A DNA stretch of 64,000 nt from Afipia sp. P52-10 (GTDB taxonomy: Bacteria; Pseudomonadota; Alphaproteobacteria; Rhizobiales; Xanthobacteraceae). Below are positions 1 to 8,823 of the stretch, in pieces (the stretch's first letter is position 1; each line of letters opens with the position of its first letter). Where the stretch lies: contig NZ_AZSJ01000007.1 in the NCBI RefSeq assembly GCF_000516555.1, positions 888,777 through 952,776 on the forward strand. Direction: 5' to 3'. A model generated the notes under the pieces. The model saw nothing but the letters and a program-made list of their open reading frames with translations. It ran no database searches and was not told where the DNA came from. Position numbers and translations under genes: made by a program.

Positions 1-738
1 GTCGCTCAGGCCAAGCCCGACGGCTACACCATGCTTTACGCGACCTCAGGCCCCGTCGCGACCTTCGCCGCCTTCTACAAGAAGCTCTCCTATCAGCCGC
101 TGCAGGCGTTCGTGCCGGTACACGGCTTCCTCGACACGAGCTTCGTGCTCGTGGCGAATGCCACGAAACCATACAAGACCATCGAGGCGTTCGTCGATTA
201 TCTGAAGAAGAACCCCGGTAAGGTCAATTATGCCTCGCAAGGCACGGCAACCACTCCCCACCTGTCCGGCGAGCTGTTCCAGATGGCGACCGATACCAGA
301 ATGGAGCATGTGCCCTATAAGACCGCAGCCAATTTTTATGCGGACCTGTTGGCGGGCAACGTCGATGTCGTGTTCGACTACGGTGCATCCGTAAAACCGT
401 ACATCGAGACCGGCAAGGTGCGACCCATCGCTACCACCGCCGCCACACGGCTTAAGAACTTTCCGGACGTACCCACGCTGAAGGAGCGCAACATCGACAT
501 GGTGTTCGGTGGCTGGTCGTGCATCGTCATGCCCGCCGGCACGCCGCCCGATGTCGTCAACACGATGTCCGCGAAATTTGCCGACGCGATGCGCGATCCG
601 ACGGTCGTGCAGTTTCTCGACGCGAATGACTATGGCACCCTCACCCATCTCGGCCCCGCCGACCTGAAAGCCTTCATCGCCAGCGAGATCGAGCGCTTCA
701 AGAAGCTGGCCGACAAGACCGGCATCAGTCTCGACTGA
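1..738 (+). CDS. Bug/TctC-type periplasmic binding protein (5' end cut by window)
   Basis: The frame is open from base 1 (reading VAQAKPDGYTM) and stops at 736-738, so the N terminus and signal peptide lie outside the window; 245 residues remain. PDGYTMLYATSG, the NPGKVNYASQGT segment and the C-terminal IERFKKLADKTGISLD tail match the tripartite tricarboxylate transporter (TTT) receptor family. These secreted two-lobed proteins capture carboxylates for a TctA/TctB carrier. It is the first of at least five consecutive paralogues on the same strand, and the next begins only about 15 bases downstream, so co-transcription is likely. The ligand cannot be read from sequence. Confidence 0.93.
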   Translation, partial: VAQAKPDGYTMLYATSGPVATFAAFYKKLSYQPLQAFVPVHGFLDTSFVLVANATKPYKTIEAFVDYLKKNPGKVNYASQGTATTPHLSGELFQMATDTRMEHVPYKTAANFYADLLAGNVDVVFDYGASVKPYIETGKVRPIATTAATRLKNFPDVPTLKERNIDMVFGGWSCIVMPAGTPPDVVNTMSAKFADAMRDPTVVQFLDANDYGTLTHLGPADLKAFIASEIERFKKLADKTGISLD

Positions 739-753
739 CGGCGCGCGGAGGAA

Positions 754-1722
754 ATGATGAGACGACTGCTCGCGTTCGGTGTCGTGCTATGCTCCCTTGC
801 CGCGTCGCCTACCTCGGCGGAGGCACCGTATCCCAGCCGGCCGGTCACCTGGATCGTGCCGTTCAGCGCCGGCAGCGTCTACGACAACACGGCCCGGATC
901 ATCGGCAAGGTGCTCGGCGACAAGCTTGGCCAGCCGGTGATCGTCGAAAACAAGCCGGGCGCATCCGGCATCATCGGCACCCAGCTCGTGCAGCAGGCGA
1001 AGCCGGACGGCTACACCATGCTTTACTCCGGCGTGTCGCCGCTGGCGATCTATCCGTGGCTCTACAAGAAACTGCCCTATACGCCGTTGACCTCGTTCGT
1101 GCCGGTCAACGGCGTCTTCGATACAACGCCGATCCTCGTCGTCAACGCCGCCAAGCCATACGAGACGGTCAACGCATTCGTTGATTACCTGAGGAAGAAT
1201 CCGGGCAAGGTCAATTATGGCGCGACCCTAGGTGGCCTCGTGCATCTCACCGGTGAGATGCTGCAGGTCGCCACCGGCACCTCGATGCAGGTGGTACCCT
1301 ATACCGATTTCGCCAAACTCTATGCCGACCTGATCTCCGGCACCATCGACGGCATGTTCGACTTTACCGCGACGATCCGCCCCTATGTCGAAGCGGGCAA
1401 GGTGATCCCGCTGGCGGTAGCAAGTGTGCAACGCCTCGACGCATTTCCGAACGTGCCGACCTTCAAGGAGAGCGGCATCGACGTGACCATGACGGCCTGG
1501 GCCATCGTCGTGATGCCGGCCGGCACGCCCTCCGGCATCGTCCAGCGGATGTCGACAGCATTCGCCGAGACGATGCGCGACCCGGCCGTGGCCAAATATT
1601 TGGAGCAGAACAACTTCGGCAATCTTGGCGACCTTGGTCCGGAGAAGCTGCGCGAGTTGATCGTCAGCGAAACCGCGAAGTACAAGGTTCTGGTCGAGCG
1701 CTCTGGCGTGAGTGTCGAATAA
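754..1722 (+). CDS. Bug/TctC-type tripartite tricarboxylate transporter substrate-binding protein
   Basis: This is a 322-residue secreted receptor. A signal peptide ending near SAEA (about residue 23) is followed by the family's PSRPVTWIVPFSAGS start, a VENKPGASGIIGT loop and a KPDGYTMLYSG segment. GGRAGG-like 'FGAGG' loops in paralogues are here 'FSAGS', so the ligand pocket probably differs. A GGAGG ribosome site at 747-751 lies only 2 nt from the ATG at 754 but 5 nt from the in-frame ATG at 757; the second Met may be the real start. It follows the previous paralogue by 15 bases, and the next paralogue starts 99 bases downstream. The substrate is unknown. Confidence 0.93.
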   Translation: MMRRLLAFGVVLCSLAASPTSAEAPYPSRPVTWIVPFSAGSVYDNTARIIGKVLGDKLGQPVIVENKPGASGIIGTQLVQQAKPDGYTMLYSGVSPLAIYPWLYKKLPYTPLTSFVPVNGVFDTTPILVVNAAKPYETVNAFVDYLRKNPGKVNYGATLGGLVHLTGEMLQVATGTSMQVVPYTDFAKLYADLISGTIDGMFDFTATIRPYVEAGKVIPLAVASVQRLDAFPNVPTFKESGIDVTMTAWAIVVMPAGTPSGIVQRMSTAFAETMRDPAVAKYLEQNNFGNLGDLGPEKLRELIVSETAKYKVLVERSGVSVE

Positions 1723-1821
1723 TGTGCGCCTCTGCCTCGACCGCATCACGCCCGACGCCGGCGGCGATCCCGTGATCCGATAATGACAACGATAAGAACC
1801 ACCAAAGAGTGAGGAAGACCC

Positions 1822-2802
1822 ATGAAGCGAGCCGTTACACTATCCGCCGCGCTGATCGCGGCGGCATTGTCGCTGACGACAGCCGGAGCCCAGCAGCAAG
1901 CGCCCTACCCGAACCGCCCAATCACCTGGGTCGTCCCCTTCGGGGCCGGCGGCGTCACCGACAACAGCGCCCGCTTCGTCGCCAAAGTCCTCGGCGAGAA
2001 GATCGGCCAGCCGATTGTCATCGACAACAAGCCGGGCGCCGCAGGCATTGTCGGCACCGAATCCGTCGCCCAGGCCAAACCGGACGGCTACACGATGCTC
2101 TACGGCTCGTCGGGGCCGATGGCGACCTTCGTGTCGCTCTACAAGAAGCTGCCCTTTACACCGCTGAAGTCGTTCGCACCGGTCAACGGCATGGCCGATT
2201 CCTCGCTGCTGCTCGTGGTCAACTCCTCACGGCCCTACAAAACCGTCGAAGAGTTCATCGACTACCTGAAGAAGAATCCGGGCAAGGTAAATTACGGTTC
2301 CTCGGGTGCCGGTACGGCACCGCATCTGATCGGCGAGATGTTTCAGATCGCCACCGGCACGACGATGACTCATGTGCCCTATAAAGCATCATCCAACCTC
2401 TATGCCGATCTGATCAGCGGCACGATCGACGCCGTATTCGACTACACCGTGGTCATGCGCCCGCATATTGACGCGGGCAAGGTCATTCCGTTGGGCATCT
2501 CCCGGGAGGACCGGCTGAAGAGCTTCCCGAACGTTCCAACATTTAAGGAGCGCGGTCTGGACGTCGTGCTGACGGCGTGGTCGTCGATTGTCATGCCGGC
2601 TGGCACACCACCCGAGGTCGTCAACAAGATGTCGGCCGCGTTCCAGGAGACCATGCGCGATCCTGCGGTGCTCAAGTACGCCGAGGAAAACGACTTCGGC
2701 AATCTCGGCCATATGGGACCGGACAAACTGCGCGAATTCATGGTCAGCGAGACCGCGAAATTCAAGGCTCTTGTCGACAAGGCCGGCGTCACGCTGGATT
2801 GA
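1822..2802 (+). CDS. Bug/TctC-type tripartite tricarboxylate transporter substrate-binding protein
   Basis: This 326-residue secreted binding protein has a signal peptide (cleavage near AGAQQ, residue 25) and then the typical YPNRPITWVVPFGAGG opening, a DNKPGAAGIVGTE loop and KPDGYTMLYGSSG. The ATG is preceded by GAGGA at 1811-1815. Its C-terminal half (EENDFGNLGHMGPDKLREF) is close to the equivalent stretch of the preceding paralogue (EQNNFGNLGDLGPEKLREL), which suggests recent tandem duplication. It is expected to deliver an organic acid or related ligand to a TctAB-type permease; which permease and which ligand are not shown by the sequence. Confidence 0.94.
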   Translation: MKRAVTLSAALIAAALSLTTAGAQQQAPYPNRPITWVVPFGAGGVTDNSARFVAKVLGEKIGQPIVIDNKPGAAGIVGTESVAQAKPDGYTMLYGSSGPMATFVSLYKKLPFTPLKSFAPVNGMADSSLLLVVNSSRPYKTVEEFIDYLKKNPGKVNYGSSGAGTAPHLIGEMFQIATGTTMTHVPYKASSNLYADLISGTIDAVFDYTVVMRPHIDAGKVIPLGISREDRLKSFPNVPTFKERGLDVVLTAWSSIVMPAGTPPEVVNKMSAAFQETMRDPAVLKYAEENDFGNLGHMGPDKLREFMVSETAKFKALVDKAGVTLD

Positions 2803-2991
2803 AATTAGGCGCGTCATGCGCCAAACAGCGCCCAGCGCGGCGATGGCCGGAAGCCAGCGTTTCCGGCCAAGAATCGCGTTCAAACACCAGCAAAAGGGCC
2901 TTCCGCGAGCGGCAGTACGCCGCCCGTGGACCTGTGCCTACACAAATGGCCGAACGCGCCTGACGCGCGCGCGGCCCAAGGAGAAAAAACA

Positions 2992-3966
2992 ATGAAATCC
3001 GTCCCGTCGCTTGCCATCGCGCTGGTTGCGCTTGGTCTTGCCGGCTCCGCTGCCGATGCACAGACCTATCCGGAACGTCCGATTACGTGGGTGATCCCCT
3101 TCGGTCCGGGAACCGTCACTGACAACAGCGCCCGTGTGGTCGCAAAGGCTCTCGGCGACAAGCTCGGCCAGACCGTGCTCGTGGAAAACAAGCCCGGCGC
3201 CGCCGGAATCGTCGGCACGGAATACGTCATGAACGCAAAACCGGATGGCTACACGTTCCTGTATGGCTCGTCGGGCCCGATGGCGACCTACACCTCGCTT
3301 TACAAGAAGCTGTCCTACTCGCCGCTGAAGTCGTTCACGCCCGTCCACGCCATGTCGTCATCGCCGCTGGTGATGGTGGTCAACAGCGAAGGTCCGTTCA
3401 AGACGTTGAAGGATTTCATCGCCTACGCGAAGGCCAATCCCGAGAAGATCAACTTTGGGACCTCGGGGGCAGGAACGAGCCAGCATCTGACGGGCGAGCT
3501 GCTACAGATGGCCGCAGGTTTCAAGATGACTCATATTCCCTACAAGTCGGGCGGCGCGCAGATGGTGGATCTGCTCGGCGGTAACATTCAGGTGATGTTT
3601 GATTATCCGTCGGTGGTGAAGCCGCAGATCGAAGCCGGCAAGTTGCGCCCGCTCGGTATCACCAGCGCACAGCGCCTCAAGAACTTGCCGAACGTTCCGA
3701 CCATGATCGAGCAAGGACTGCCCGAGGTTGAGATCTCCGCGTGGTCGGCGATCATGTTGCCCGCAAACGCCCCGGCAGACGTCACTGAAAAACTCGCGAG
3801 CGCGTTCAAGGCCGCCATGAAAGACCCGACGGTGACTGCCTATTTCGACAGCACCGATTCCATTCCGCTCACGGATATCGGGCCAAAGGAACTACCGGCG
3901 TTCATCGAAAGCGAAACCGCAAAATTCAAAACGCTGGTTGAGAAGTCCGGCGCAAGTGCGGATTGA
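2992..3966 (+). CDS. Bug/TctC-type tripartite tricarboxylate transporter substrate-binding protein
   Basis: The chosen ATG gives 324 residues and a clean signal peptide (MKSVPSLAIALVALGLAGS, cleavage near ADAQ). AAGGAG at 2978-2983 is well spaced for it, whereas an upstream in-frame start at 2926 adds 22 non-signal-like residues. After the signal come YPERPITWVIPFGPGT, ENKPGAAGIVGTEY and the NPEKINFGTSGAG segment typical of TTT receptors. It is more diverged from the three upstream copies in its C-terminal third. A strong hairpin starts 18 bases after the stop and probably ends this part of the array. Confidence 0.94.
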   Translation: MKSVPSLAIALVALGLAGSAADAQTYPERPITWVIPFGPGTVTDNSARVVAKALGDKLGQTVLVENKPGAAGIVGTEYVMNAKPDGYTFLYGSSGPMATYTSLYKKLSYSPLKSFTPVHAMSSSPLVMVVNSEGPFKTLKDFIAYAKANPEKINFGTSGAGTSQHLTGELLQMAAGFKMTHIPYKSGGAQMVDLLGGNIQVMFDYPSVVKPQIEAGKLRPLGITSAQRLKNLPNVPTMIEQGLPEVEISAWSAIMLPANAPADVTEKLASAFKAAMKDPTVTAYFDSTDSIPLTDIGPKELPAFIESETAKFKTLVEKSGASAD

Positions 3967-3984
3967 TTGCAACGCATCATGAAT

Positions 3985-4015
3985 GCGCCAAGCCGGTTTC
4001 GAGCCGGCTTGGCGC
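3985..4015 (+). terminator. Hairpin terminator after the fourth binding-protein gene
   Basis: This is a perfect 12-bp inverted repeat (GCGCCAAGCCGG / CCGGCTTGGCGC) with a 7-base loop, starting 18 bases after a stop codon. The run after it is only CGTTCCTT, so termination may be partial or the stem may protect the 3' end. It separates the first four binding-protein genes from the fifth. Confidence 0.6.
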
Positions 4016-4361
4016 CGTTCCTTACATCGAGCTGACACCCATCACGATTGACTTTCCGGCGCCGGTGCAGGATGTGGAAACGATTCAATCGTCGGACCGG
4101 CATGGGTCGCCCGCGGATTGGACTGCGGTCCCGGACACTTGTCCCAGGCATCGTGCAATCACGGGAGAAATGTCGGCCGAACCTGTCGTTGCGCGTAGGC
4201 GTTCCAATATTCGGACCGATCTATTCGCACAAGCGAAAGCAACATTGAGCCTTGCCCATCACGACGATGGCCTTTAGCGTGCGGCCAATTTCGCCCCGCG
4301 AAAGCCTTTGCGAGCGATGGACTACAAAGCCACGATCAACGTGGCAATTCGGAGGACGCTG
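4016..4361. other. Intergenic stretch, no gene recognised
   Basis: These roughly 345 bases between the fourth and fifth binding-protein genes have only short frames without ribosome sites or family motifs. The last bases carry the GGAGG (4351-4355) that serves the fifth binding-protein gene. A promoter is expected here because a strong hairpin precedes it, but no convincing -35/-10 pair was recognised. Confidence 0.4.
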
Positions 4362-5342
4362 ATGACATTGAAGACCGCCCTGGCCGCACTCTCTGCGGTC
4401 GCGTGTTTGTCGGTTGCAAGCACAGGGGCTTTCGCCGACACGTATCCGAGCAAACCCATCATGTGGGTCGTGCCGTTTACGCCCGGCGGAATTACCGACA
4501 ACGGTTCGCGCATGATCGCAAAGATCTTGAGCGAGCGGATCAACCAGCCGGTTCTGGTGGAAAACCGTCCGGGTGCTGGTGGTGTCGTCGGTACCGAATA
4601 CGTCGCCCGCTCCAAGCCAGACGGCTACACGATGGTCTATGGCACAGCCGGCACGATCGCGGCCAATCCAGTCCTCTACAAGAATCTCTCATTCGATACG
4701 CGCAAGGATCTCGTGGCGGTCCACGGCATGGCGGAATCGCCGGTGGTGATCATCGTCAATCCCCAGCGGCCCTATAAGACCGTTGCCGAGCTCATCGAGT
4801 ACGCGAAGAAGAATCCGGAAAAGGTCAATTACGCCTCCGCCGGCGCCGGCACCACGACGCACCTGTCGGCCGAGCTGTTCCAGCAAGTCACCGGCATCAA
4901 GCTGACGCACATCCCTTACAAGGGCTCGATCCCGGCGATGACCGACGTGATCGCGGGCGTGGCCGATGTGATGTTCGACTATCCCGTCACGGTCATGCCG
5001 CAGGAGAGCGCAGGCAAGGTCCGGGCGATCGCGACACTCGCACCGCAGCGCCTGGCAGTGATGCCGAATGTTCCGACCATTGCGGAACTCGGCTATCCGG
5101 ACGCCCAGCTCGGCTCGTGGTCCGGAATCTTCGTTGCCAAGGATACGCCCGCCGAAATCGTCGCCAAGCTTGGCAGCGAGTTCGAACAGGCGTTAAAGGA
5201 CCCGGCCGTGGTGAAATATTTTGCCGATAACGGTCAGGTCATTCTCACGGACATGACCGCGGACAAGTTCAACCCCTTCATCGACAAGGAAATGGTGAAG
5301 TGGAAGAAATTGATCGATGCGTCGGGGGCGAAAGCGTTCTAA
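4362..5342 (+). CDS. Bug/TctC-type tripartite tricarboxylate transporter substrate-binding protein (next to tctBA)
   Basis: The 326-residue product has a signal peptide (MTLKTALAALSAVACLSVAS, cleavage near AFAD), then YPSKPIMWVVPFTPGG, ENRPGAGGVVGTEY and NPEKVNYASAGAGT. GGAGG at 4351-4355 supports this ATG over an upstream start at 4308. It is the copy closest to tctB and tctA, so it is the most likely cognate receptor of that permease. A palindromic repeat overlaps its stop codon. The ligand is unknown; characterised family members bind citrate, glutarate, other dicarboxylates or aromatic acids. Confidence 0.94.
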   Translation: MTLKTALAALSAVACLSVASTGAFADTYPSKPIMWVVPFTPGGITDNGSRMIAKILSERINQPVLVENRPGAGGVVGTEYVARSKPDGYTMVYGTAGTIAANPVLYKNLSFDTRKDLVAVHGMAESPVVIIVNPQRPYKTVAELIEYAKKNPEKVNYASAGAGTTTHLSAELFQQVTGIKLTHIPYKGSIPAMTDVIAGVADVMFDYPVTVMPQESAGKVRAIATLAPQRLAVMPNVPTIAELGYPDAQLGSWSGIFVAKDTPAEIVAKLGSEFEQALKDPAVVKYFADNGQVILTDMTADKFNPFIDKEMVKWKKLIDASGAKAF

Positions 5343-5388
5343 AGCGTACCTCCGAAAGGCGGGACAACCTTTCGGGATCATGCTTTAG
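5339..5388. repeat. Interrupted palindrome of the Bradyrhizobiaceae intergenic type
   Basis: Outer arms CTAAAGC (5339-5345) and GCTTTAG (5382-5388) and inner arms CCGAAAGG (5352-5359) and CCTTTCGG (5368-5375) fold into one interrupted hairpin that includes the stop codon of the preceding gene. The GATCATGCTTTAG end resembles a repeat recalled as widespread between genes in Bradyrhizobium relatives, and a related element lies at 43394-43493. It may act as a weak terminator or mRNA-stability element between the receptor gene and tctB. Confidence 0.55.
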
Positions 5389-5548
5389 GGCACAGGGGAC
5401 AAGTCGGGGAATCCGGTTCGGCTGAACTGGCGCCAAGGCGGGTCAACGAGAGTGCCGGCTTGCAGGATCTGCACGTCGGTTTCGATCTAGGGTAATGCTG
5501 TGGTTCGCCCAGGCGGACACAGCGTGGGTTGTCTAGGGGATAGTCACA

Positions 5549-6007
5549 ATGCTGATCCGTAACCAGCGCGCCTTTGCAGCGGGCGTGCTCTTCCTGGCAG
5601 TTGCAATTTTCTACTTCGCGATGTCATTCAACTATGTGCACGGCACCGCCGCGCGCATGGGACCAGGCTTCTTCCCGAAGATGGTCAGCATCGCGCTCGC
5701 CGCCGTCGGCCTCATCGTTCTGCTCGGCTCCGTTGCACCGAAGGCTCACATCGAGAAGCTCGAGAGGTGGGACTTCAAGGGCCTGCTCTGGATCGCCGGT
5801 TCAGTCGCGTTGTTCGCAGTCATGCTGCAGCCACTCGGTCTCGTGATCTCGCTCGCAGCGTTGATCATTGTCGCGAGCCTTGCGAGCCCCGAATTCGGCT
5901 GGCGCGGCACGGCCGTCAATACGGTCGTTCTCATCATCTTCTGCGTCGCCACCTTCGTCTACGGCATCAACCTGCAGATGCCGGTCTGGCCGACCCTCTT
6001 CCGGTGA
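5549..6007 (+). CDS. tctB: Tripartite tricarboxylate transporter small membrane subunit TctB
   Basis: This 152-residue integral membrane protein has four predicted hydrophobic segments (about residues 8-26, 41-60, 77-113 in two passes, 118-142). The early GTAARMGPGFFPKMV motif is characteristic of the TctB family, whose members begin a first helix and then an 'R.GPG.FP' stretch. TctB is the small subunit of the TTT carrier and works with TctA and a periplasmic receptor, driven by the ion gradient. It lies 206 bases after the fifth binding-protein gene and 16 bases before tctA, forming a tctC-tctB-tctA order. Confidence 0.93.
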   Translation: MLIRNQRAFAAGVLFLAVAIFYFAMSFNYVHGTAARMGPGFFPKMVSIALAAVGLIVLLGSVAPKAHIEKLERWDFKGLLWIAGSVALFAVMLQPLGLVISLAALIIVASLASPEFGWRGTAVNTVVLIIFCVATFVYGINLQMPVWPTLFR

Positions 6008-6023
6008 GTTGGAGTAAGCACCA

Positions 6024-7523
6024 ATGGATCTTTTTAGCCATCTCGCCATCGGCTTCGGCACGGCGTTCAAACTCACAAACCTTGCGTACGCCTTCGTTGG
6101 CTGTCTGCTCGGTACGCTGATCGGCGTTCTGCCGGGCCTCGGCCCGCTGACGACGATCGCCATGCTGCTACCGATCACCTACGCGCTGTCGCCCGACGCC
6201 GCGCTGATCATGCTGGCCGGCATCTACTATGGCGCGCAATACGGCGGCTCCACAACCGCCATCGTCGTCAACCTCCCCGGCGAATCCTCCTCGGTCGTCA
6301 CCACCATCGACGGCTATCAGATGGCGCGCCAGGGTCGTGCGGGCGTCGCATTGGCCACGGCGGCGATCGGCTCGTTCTTCGCCGGCTGCGTCGCGACGCT
6401 GGCGATCGCAGCACTCGCCACACCGCTCGCGTCGGTGGCGCTGCAGTTCGGCCCGAAGGAATACTTCTCGCTGATGATCCTCGGCTTGCTGCTGGCGACG
6501 GTGCTGTCCAACGGCCCGTTCATCGAGGGCGTCGGCATGATTCTGTTCGGCACCCTGCTCTCGCTGACGGGCACCGACGTCAACACCGGCACGCAACGTT
6601 TCGCCTTCGATATCCCGCAGCTGTTCGACGGCCTCGACTTCGTGCCGCTGGCGATGGGCATCTTCGGCTTCGCGGAAATCGTGAAGAACCTCGAGCCGCA
6701 CGAGGAACGGACGGTGATGAGCCAAAAGATCACCAATATGTTCCCCACCAAGGACGACTTCCGTCGCATGGCGCCGGCGATCCTGCGCGGCACCTTCCTC
6801 GGCTCGCTGCTGGGCATTCTGCCGGGCGGCGGCGCCGTGCTCTCCTCCTTCGCCTCCTACACGGTGGAGAAGAAGCTCTCCAAGACGCCTGAGCAGTTCG
6901 GCAAGGGCGCAATCGAGGGTGTGGCGGGTCCGGAAGCGGCCAACAACGCCGGTGCCCAGACCTCGTTCATCCCGCTGCTGACGCTCGGCCTGCCGTCGAA
7001 CGTCGTGATGGCGCTGATGGTCGGCGCGATGACGATCCACAACATCCAGCCGGGTCCGCAGGTGATGACCAAGAATCCGGAACTGTTCTGGGGTCTGATC
7101 GCCTCGATGTGGGTCGGCAACCTGATGCTGATCGTCCTCAACCTGCCGCTGGTCGGTCTGTGGGTGAAGCTGCTGACGATCCCGTATCGCTATCTCTATC
7201 CGGCGATCATGGTGTTCTGCTGCATCGGCGTGTATTCGCTGAAGAATGACACCTTCGAGGTCTATGAGGCGGCCCTGTTCTGTATCTTCGGCTACCTGCT
7301 GATCAAGCTGCAGCTGCCGCCGGCACCGCTGCTGCTCGGCCTGGTGCTGGGTCCGCAGATCGAAGAGAACTTCAGACGCGCGATGCTCTTGTCACGCGGC
7401 GATGCGACGGTTTTCTTCACCTCGCCTCTGTCGGGCTCGCTGCTGGCGATCGCCGCCATCGCCGTGATCCTGATCGCGCTGCCGCAAATCAGGGCCACAC
7501 GCGAAGAGGCCTTGAAAGAATAG
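6024..7523 (+). CDS. tctA: Tripartite tricarboxylate transporter large permease subunit TctA
   Basis: A 499-residue polytopic membrane protein of typical TctA length. Diagnostic stretches include GVLPGLGPLTTIAMLLPITY near residues 35-54, YYGAQYGGSTTAIVVNLPGE near 72-91, GILPGGGAVLSSFASY near 269-284 and QTSFIPLLTLGLPSN near 312-326; the two GxxPGxG repeats are the family hallmark. TctA forms the transport path for the substrate handed over by a TctC receptor. It is the only TctA in the window, while at least five receptors are present. A strong terminator follows 58 bases downstream. Confidence 0.96.
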   Translation: MDLFSHLAIGFGTAFKLTNLAYAFVGCLLGTLIGVLPGLGPLTTIAMLLPITYALSPDAALIMLAGIYYGAQYGGSTTAIVVNLPGESSSVVTTIDGYQMARQGRAGVALATAAIGSFFAGCVATLAIAALATPLASVALQFGPKEYFSLMILGLLLATVLSNGPFIEGVGMILFGTLLSLTGTDVNTGTQRFAFDIPQLFDGLDFVPLAMGIFGFAEIVKNLEPHEERTVMSQKITNMFPTKDDFRRMAPAILRGTFLGSLLGILPGGGAVLSSFASYTVEKKLSKTPEQFGKGAIEGVAGPEAANNAGAQTSFIPLLTLGLPSNVVMALMVGAMTIHNIQPGPQVMTKNPELFWGLIASMWVGNLMLIVLNLPLVGLWVKLLTIPYRYLYPAIMVFCCIGVYSLKNDTFEVYEAALFCIFGYLLIKLQLPPAPLLLGLVLGPQIEENFRRAMLLSRGDATVFFTSPLSGSLLAIAAIAVILIALPQIRATREEALKE

Positions 7524-7581
7524 CCACCGAAGAGACATGGTGGCAGCGGGGATTTGGCTTCAAACACCTGCTTTAAGATTT

Positions 7582-7623
7582 CCGATAGCCCGGCATGACA
7601 CCATGCCGGGCTATCGGCTTTTT
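7582..7623 (+). terminator. Rho-independent terminator after tctA
   Basis: A perfect 16-bp stem (7582-7597 with 7602-7617), a 4-base ACAC loop and a TTTTT run at 7619-7623 form a textbook intrinsic terminator. It closes the transporter operon before the regulator gene. Confidence 0.9.
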
Positions 7624-7685
7624 GGACCAAAGCGTCTAAAGTTCGCAGGACGTAGGGCCGTTACGCTCATGAGGACTTCGCCGGC

Positions 7686-8630
7686 ATGCAACTGTCATCG
7701 TTGACCCCCTCGCCGATTCTGCAGACGTTCAGGTACAGCGATCTCGACGAATTCCGTCAGGCCTATCGCAACATGGACGTCCACTTCACACCGACCTGCC
7801 GGACGGCTGCTCCGGAACAGGCGATCCTGTCGCTGCCCGGATGCGACATCTACCTCCTGAAGACCTTTCCGCGCATTCTGGATGCGGGGCTACGCGAGGA
7901 CCACACCTATGTCGGCCTGACGATGCAAGATCCGGCGCCGTTGCGCTTCAACGGAATCATGAAGGATCGCCCCGGCCTGTCGATCGGCCATGGCGGGGCC
8001 GGTTACAAAGTCATCGAGGAAGGCGACAGTTTCATTGCCACCATCATCTTTCATCCCGAAGTCCGCCGTCGTGGCTGGCCCTCCAAGGAGCGGATGTTCT
8101 GCGCATGTGCCGTCACCGAGGCCGGTGAGCGCAGCCTGCGCTGTCTGATTGCCCAGATCTTCCGGCTGGCCGCCTCTACCAGCACCGACCTGATCGCGAC
8201 CGGTGCAGCGGAGGGCCTCAAGGAGAGCCTCCTTGCGGCCATCGATACCGCGATTGCCGATCAAGATGCGTTGGAGAAGTTTCGGATCAGCACCGCGAAG
8301 CGCTATTTCGATATCGTGCAGAAGATCGAAGCCACGATCAATGAACGGTTTGACTCGCCGATCTATAGCGATGCCCTCGCGACCGAGATCGGCACTTCAG
8401 TCCGCACCATGCATAACGCCATGCAGCATATTCGCGGCATGAGCCTGCATCGTTACCTGCGCATGAAGCGGCTATGGTCCGTCCGCAAGCAGCTCCTCTC
8501 CGGCGGAGGACAGGCAAGGATCGGCGCCTGCGCGCTCGCAAACGGCTTCTGGCACCTTGGCGAGTTTTCGCAATTCTACCTCAGCCAGTTCGGCGAAACG
8601 CCGTCACAGACGGTCGCCCGCGCGCGCTGA
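7686..8630 (+). CDS. AraC-family transcriptional regulator
   Basis: This 314-residue protein has a C-terminal double helix-turn-helix of AraC type (about residues 215-312). Recognisable elements are IYSDALATEIGTSVRTMHNA, then GMSLHRYLRMKRLWSVRKQL and the closing FSQFYLSQFGETPSQT. The N-terminal two thirds show no named sensor domain but resemble the beta-rich region of AraC-type proteins that bind small ligands. GAGGA lies before the ATG. Position directly after the tctBA terminator suggests, but does not prove, control of the transporter genes. Confidence 0.9.
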   Translation: MQLSSLTPSPILQTFRYSDLDEFRQAYRNMDVHFTPTCRTAAPEQAILSLPGCDIYLLKTFPRILDAGLREDHTYVGLTMQDPAPLRFNGIMKDRPGLSIGHGGAGYKVIEEGDSFIATIIFHPEVRRRGWPSKERMFCACAVTEAGERSLRCLIAQIFRLAASTSTDLIATGAAEGLKESLLAAIDTAIADQDALEKFRISTAKRYFDIVQKIEATINERFDSPIYSDALATEIGTSVRTMHNAMQHIRGMSLHRYLRMKRLWSVRKQLLSGGGQARIGACALANGFWHLGEFSQFYLSQFGETPSQTVARAR

Positions 8631-8823
8631 TGCGATCGGACGTCGATGCGCCGCCCTCGCGCCTTGGCGCGTTGCTGGACGCGATCTTTTTTTCCGAAAA
8701 CCGCTACTCTTTGCGCCGCTACATGCGGATCGTTCCGGCATCTCTCGCTTGGTCCGCGGCCTATTCCTCTTGTCTCCCGCCACGGGTTGCGCAACTATGG
8801 AACCGGGTCTGGGGATTAATACG

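Noticed and set aside
6168-7040. 290-codon minus-strand frame opposite tctA
   Set aside because: His/Arg/Gln-rich shadow of a membrane protein gene with no domain.
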